Of a stretch of DNA of 24,683 bases, positions 23,950-24,683 are shown one piece after another. This stretch comes from Bacteroidota bacterium (lineage in GTDB: Bacteria; Bacteroidota; Bacteroidia; Flavobacteriales; Flavobacteriaceae). Below the pieces are notes generated by a model, which was given only the letters and a program-made list of their open reading frames with translations, ran no database searches and was not told where the DNA came from. The stretch lies in assembly GCA_009937085.1 (NCBI GenBank), contig JAACDD010000071.1, forward strand, positions 1 through 24,683, in the 5' to 3' direction. The position numbers and the translations under genes are program-made. Each line of letters opens with the position of its first letter. The first letter of the stretch is position 1.

Positions 23950-24657
23950 TTATAAATTTACCAATGTTCCGATGGGTTCGCCCATCACAACTTTTTTCAA
24001 ATTACCGGATTTATTCATGTCAAATACAATAATGGGTAGCTCGTTTTCTTGGCTTAGTGTAAATGCGGTCATGTCCATGACTTTTAGCCCCTTACTGAGT
24101 ACGTCACTGAAGGAGATATTATCAAATTTTTGCGCCGATTTGTCTTTTTCTGGATCTGCAGTATAAATCCCATCTACGCGAGTTCCTTTAAGGATCACAT
24201 CTGCGCTCACTTCAATAGCACGAAGTACGGCTGCAGAGTCTGTTGTAAAAAATGGATTTCCAGTTCCTGCACCAAAAATGACCACACGTCCTTTTTCCAA
24301 ATGGCGTACCGCGCGACGTTTAATATACGGTTCTGCAATGGCTTCAATTTTTAACGCGGTTTGTAATCGAGACGGTACTTCGGCGTCTTCCAATGCACTT
24401 TGCAGCGCTAGCCCATTAATACAAGTAGCCAACATGCCCATATAATCGCCTTGTACGCGATCCATTCCGTTGCTCGCTGCTGCAACGCCACGGAATATGT
24501 TTCCACCACCAATAACAACAGCCACTTCTACCCCCAAGCCAACAATTTCCTTGATGTCTTGCGCGTACTCGGCAAGTCGTTTGGGATCAATACCGTGCGT
24601 GCGATCACCCATGAGTGCCTCGCCGCTTAGTTTTAGAAGTATTCGTTTGTATTGCAT
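23950..24657 (-). CDS. pyrH: Uridylate (UMP) kinase
   Basis: Phosphorylates UMP to UDP in pyrimidine nucleotide synthesis; cytosolic hexamer of the amino-acid-kinase fold. The 235 residues show KLSGEA at 9-14, GGGNIFRG at 50-57 (phosphate binding), GDYMGMLATCINGLALQ near 75-90, GTGNPFFTTDSAAVLRA near 135-150 and VDGIYTADPEKD near 160-175, all typical of bacterial UMP kinase. Length is normal. It heads the pyrH-frr-exporter run and has an exact -7 box 14 bases before ATG. Confidence 0.97.
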   Translation of the reverse strand: MQYKRILLKLSGEALMGDRTHGIDPKRLAEYAQDIKEIVGLGVEVAVVIGGGNIFRGVAAASNGMDRVQGDYMGMLATCINGLALQSALEDAEVPSRLQTALKIEAIAEPYIKRRAVRHLEKGRVVIFGAGTGNPFFTTDSAAVLRAIEVSADVILKGTRVDGIYTADPEKDKSAQKFDNISFSDVLSKGLKVMDMTAFTLSQENELPIIVFDMNKSGNLKKVVMGEPIGTLVNL

Positions 24658-24671
24658 GAAGTATGTTTATG

Positions 24672-24679
24672 CAAATATA
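24672..24679 (-). promoter_or_regulatory. -7 box of the pyrH-frr operon
   Basis: TATATTTG on the minus strand (24679-24672) matches TAnnTTTG exactly, 14 bases before the pyrH ATG at 24657. The -33 region would be outside the window. Confidence 0.55.
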
Positions 24680-24683
24680 GCAA

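Noticed and set aside
1..24683. CRISPR arrays, insertion sequences, tRNA or rRNA genes, phage or toxin-antitoxin genes
   Set aside because: No spaced direct repeats, transposase, integrase or RNA-gene signatures were seen; almost all of the window is intact conserved coding sequence.

Overview
The window looks like ordinary chromosome from a member of the Bacteroidota, most likely a Flavobacteriaceae. The grounds are a single-anchor sdhCAB operon, a DUF4270 lipoprotein, an Ig-like (Big_5) lipoprotein with a conserved Cys-x-x-Arg-Gly-rich N-terminus, start codons without Shine-Dalgarno sequences, and several copies of the Bacteroidota -7 promoter box TAnnTTTG. Base composition is moderately AT-rich and even, and I see no phage, insertion sequence, CRISPR array, tRNA or rRNA. 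No stretch over 300 bases lacks a gene.

Layout. Bases 1-947 (minus) hold the N-terminal part of an Xaa-Pro aminopeptidase that runs off the left edge. Bases 1073-4539 hold a promoter and the succinate dehydrogenase/fumarate reductase operon sdhC-sdhA-sdhB. Bases 4540-4719 carry a possible 27-residue membrane peptide gene on the minus strand and a perfect 10-bp dyad. Then come an omega-amidase-like nitrilase (plus), a convergent Ig-like lipoprotein and comF (minus), and glycyl-tRNA synthetase (plus). A nested palindromic spacer separates glyS from a small outer-membrane beta-barrel gene (minus). Exonuclease III and an aldo/keto reductase form a plus-strand pair that meets a minus-strand operon panC-panD-flippase-like-radA. 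Divergent from panC is a pair made of a degenerate, N-domain-only glycogen synthase homologue and a DUF4270 lipoprotein carrying Ca-binding Asp-rich repeats. The right end is a minus-strand run pyrH-frr-RND exporter-asnS-rpoN.

Functionally this is mostly core metabolism and information processing: TCA cycle/respiration, pantothenate (CoA) synthesis, two aminoacyl-tRNA synthetases, ribosome recycling, UMP kinase, DNA repair (RadA, exonuclease III), competence-type phosphoribosyltransferase and sigma-54. I did not find a clear new multi-gene system. The least explained items are the glycogen-synthase-like protein without synthase motifs and its DUF4270 partner, the 27-residue membrane peptide next to sdhB, the nested palindrome after glyS, and a set of genes whose TAnnTTTG box lies only 4-5 bases before ATG, which predicts leaderless mRNAs.
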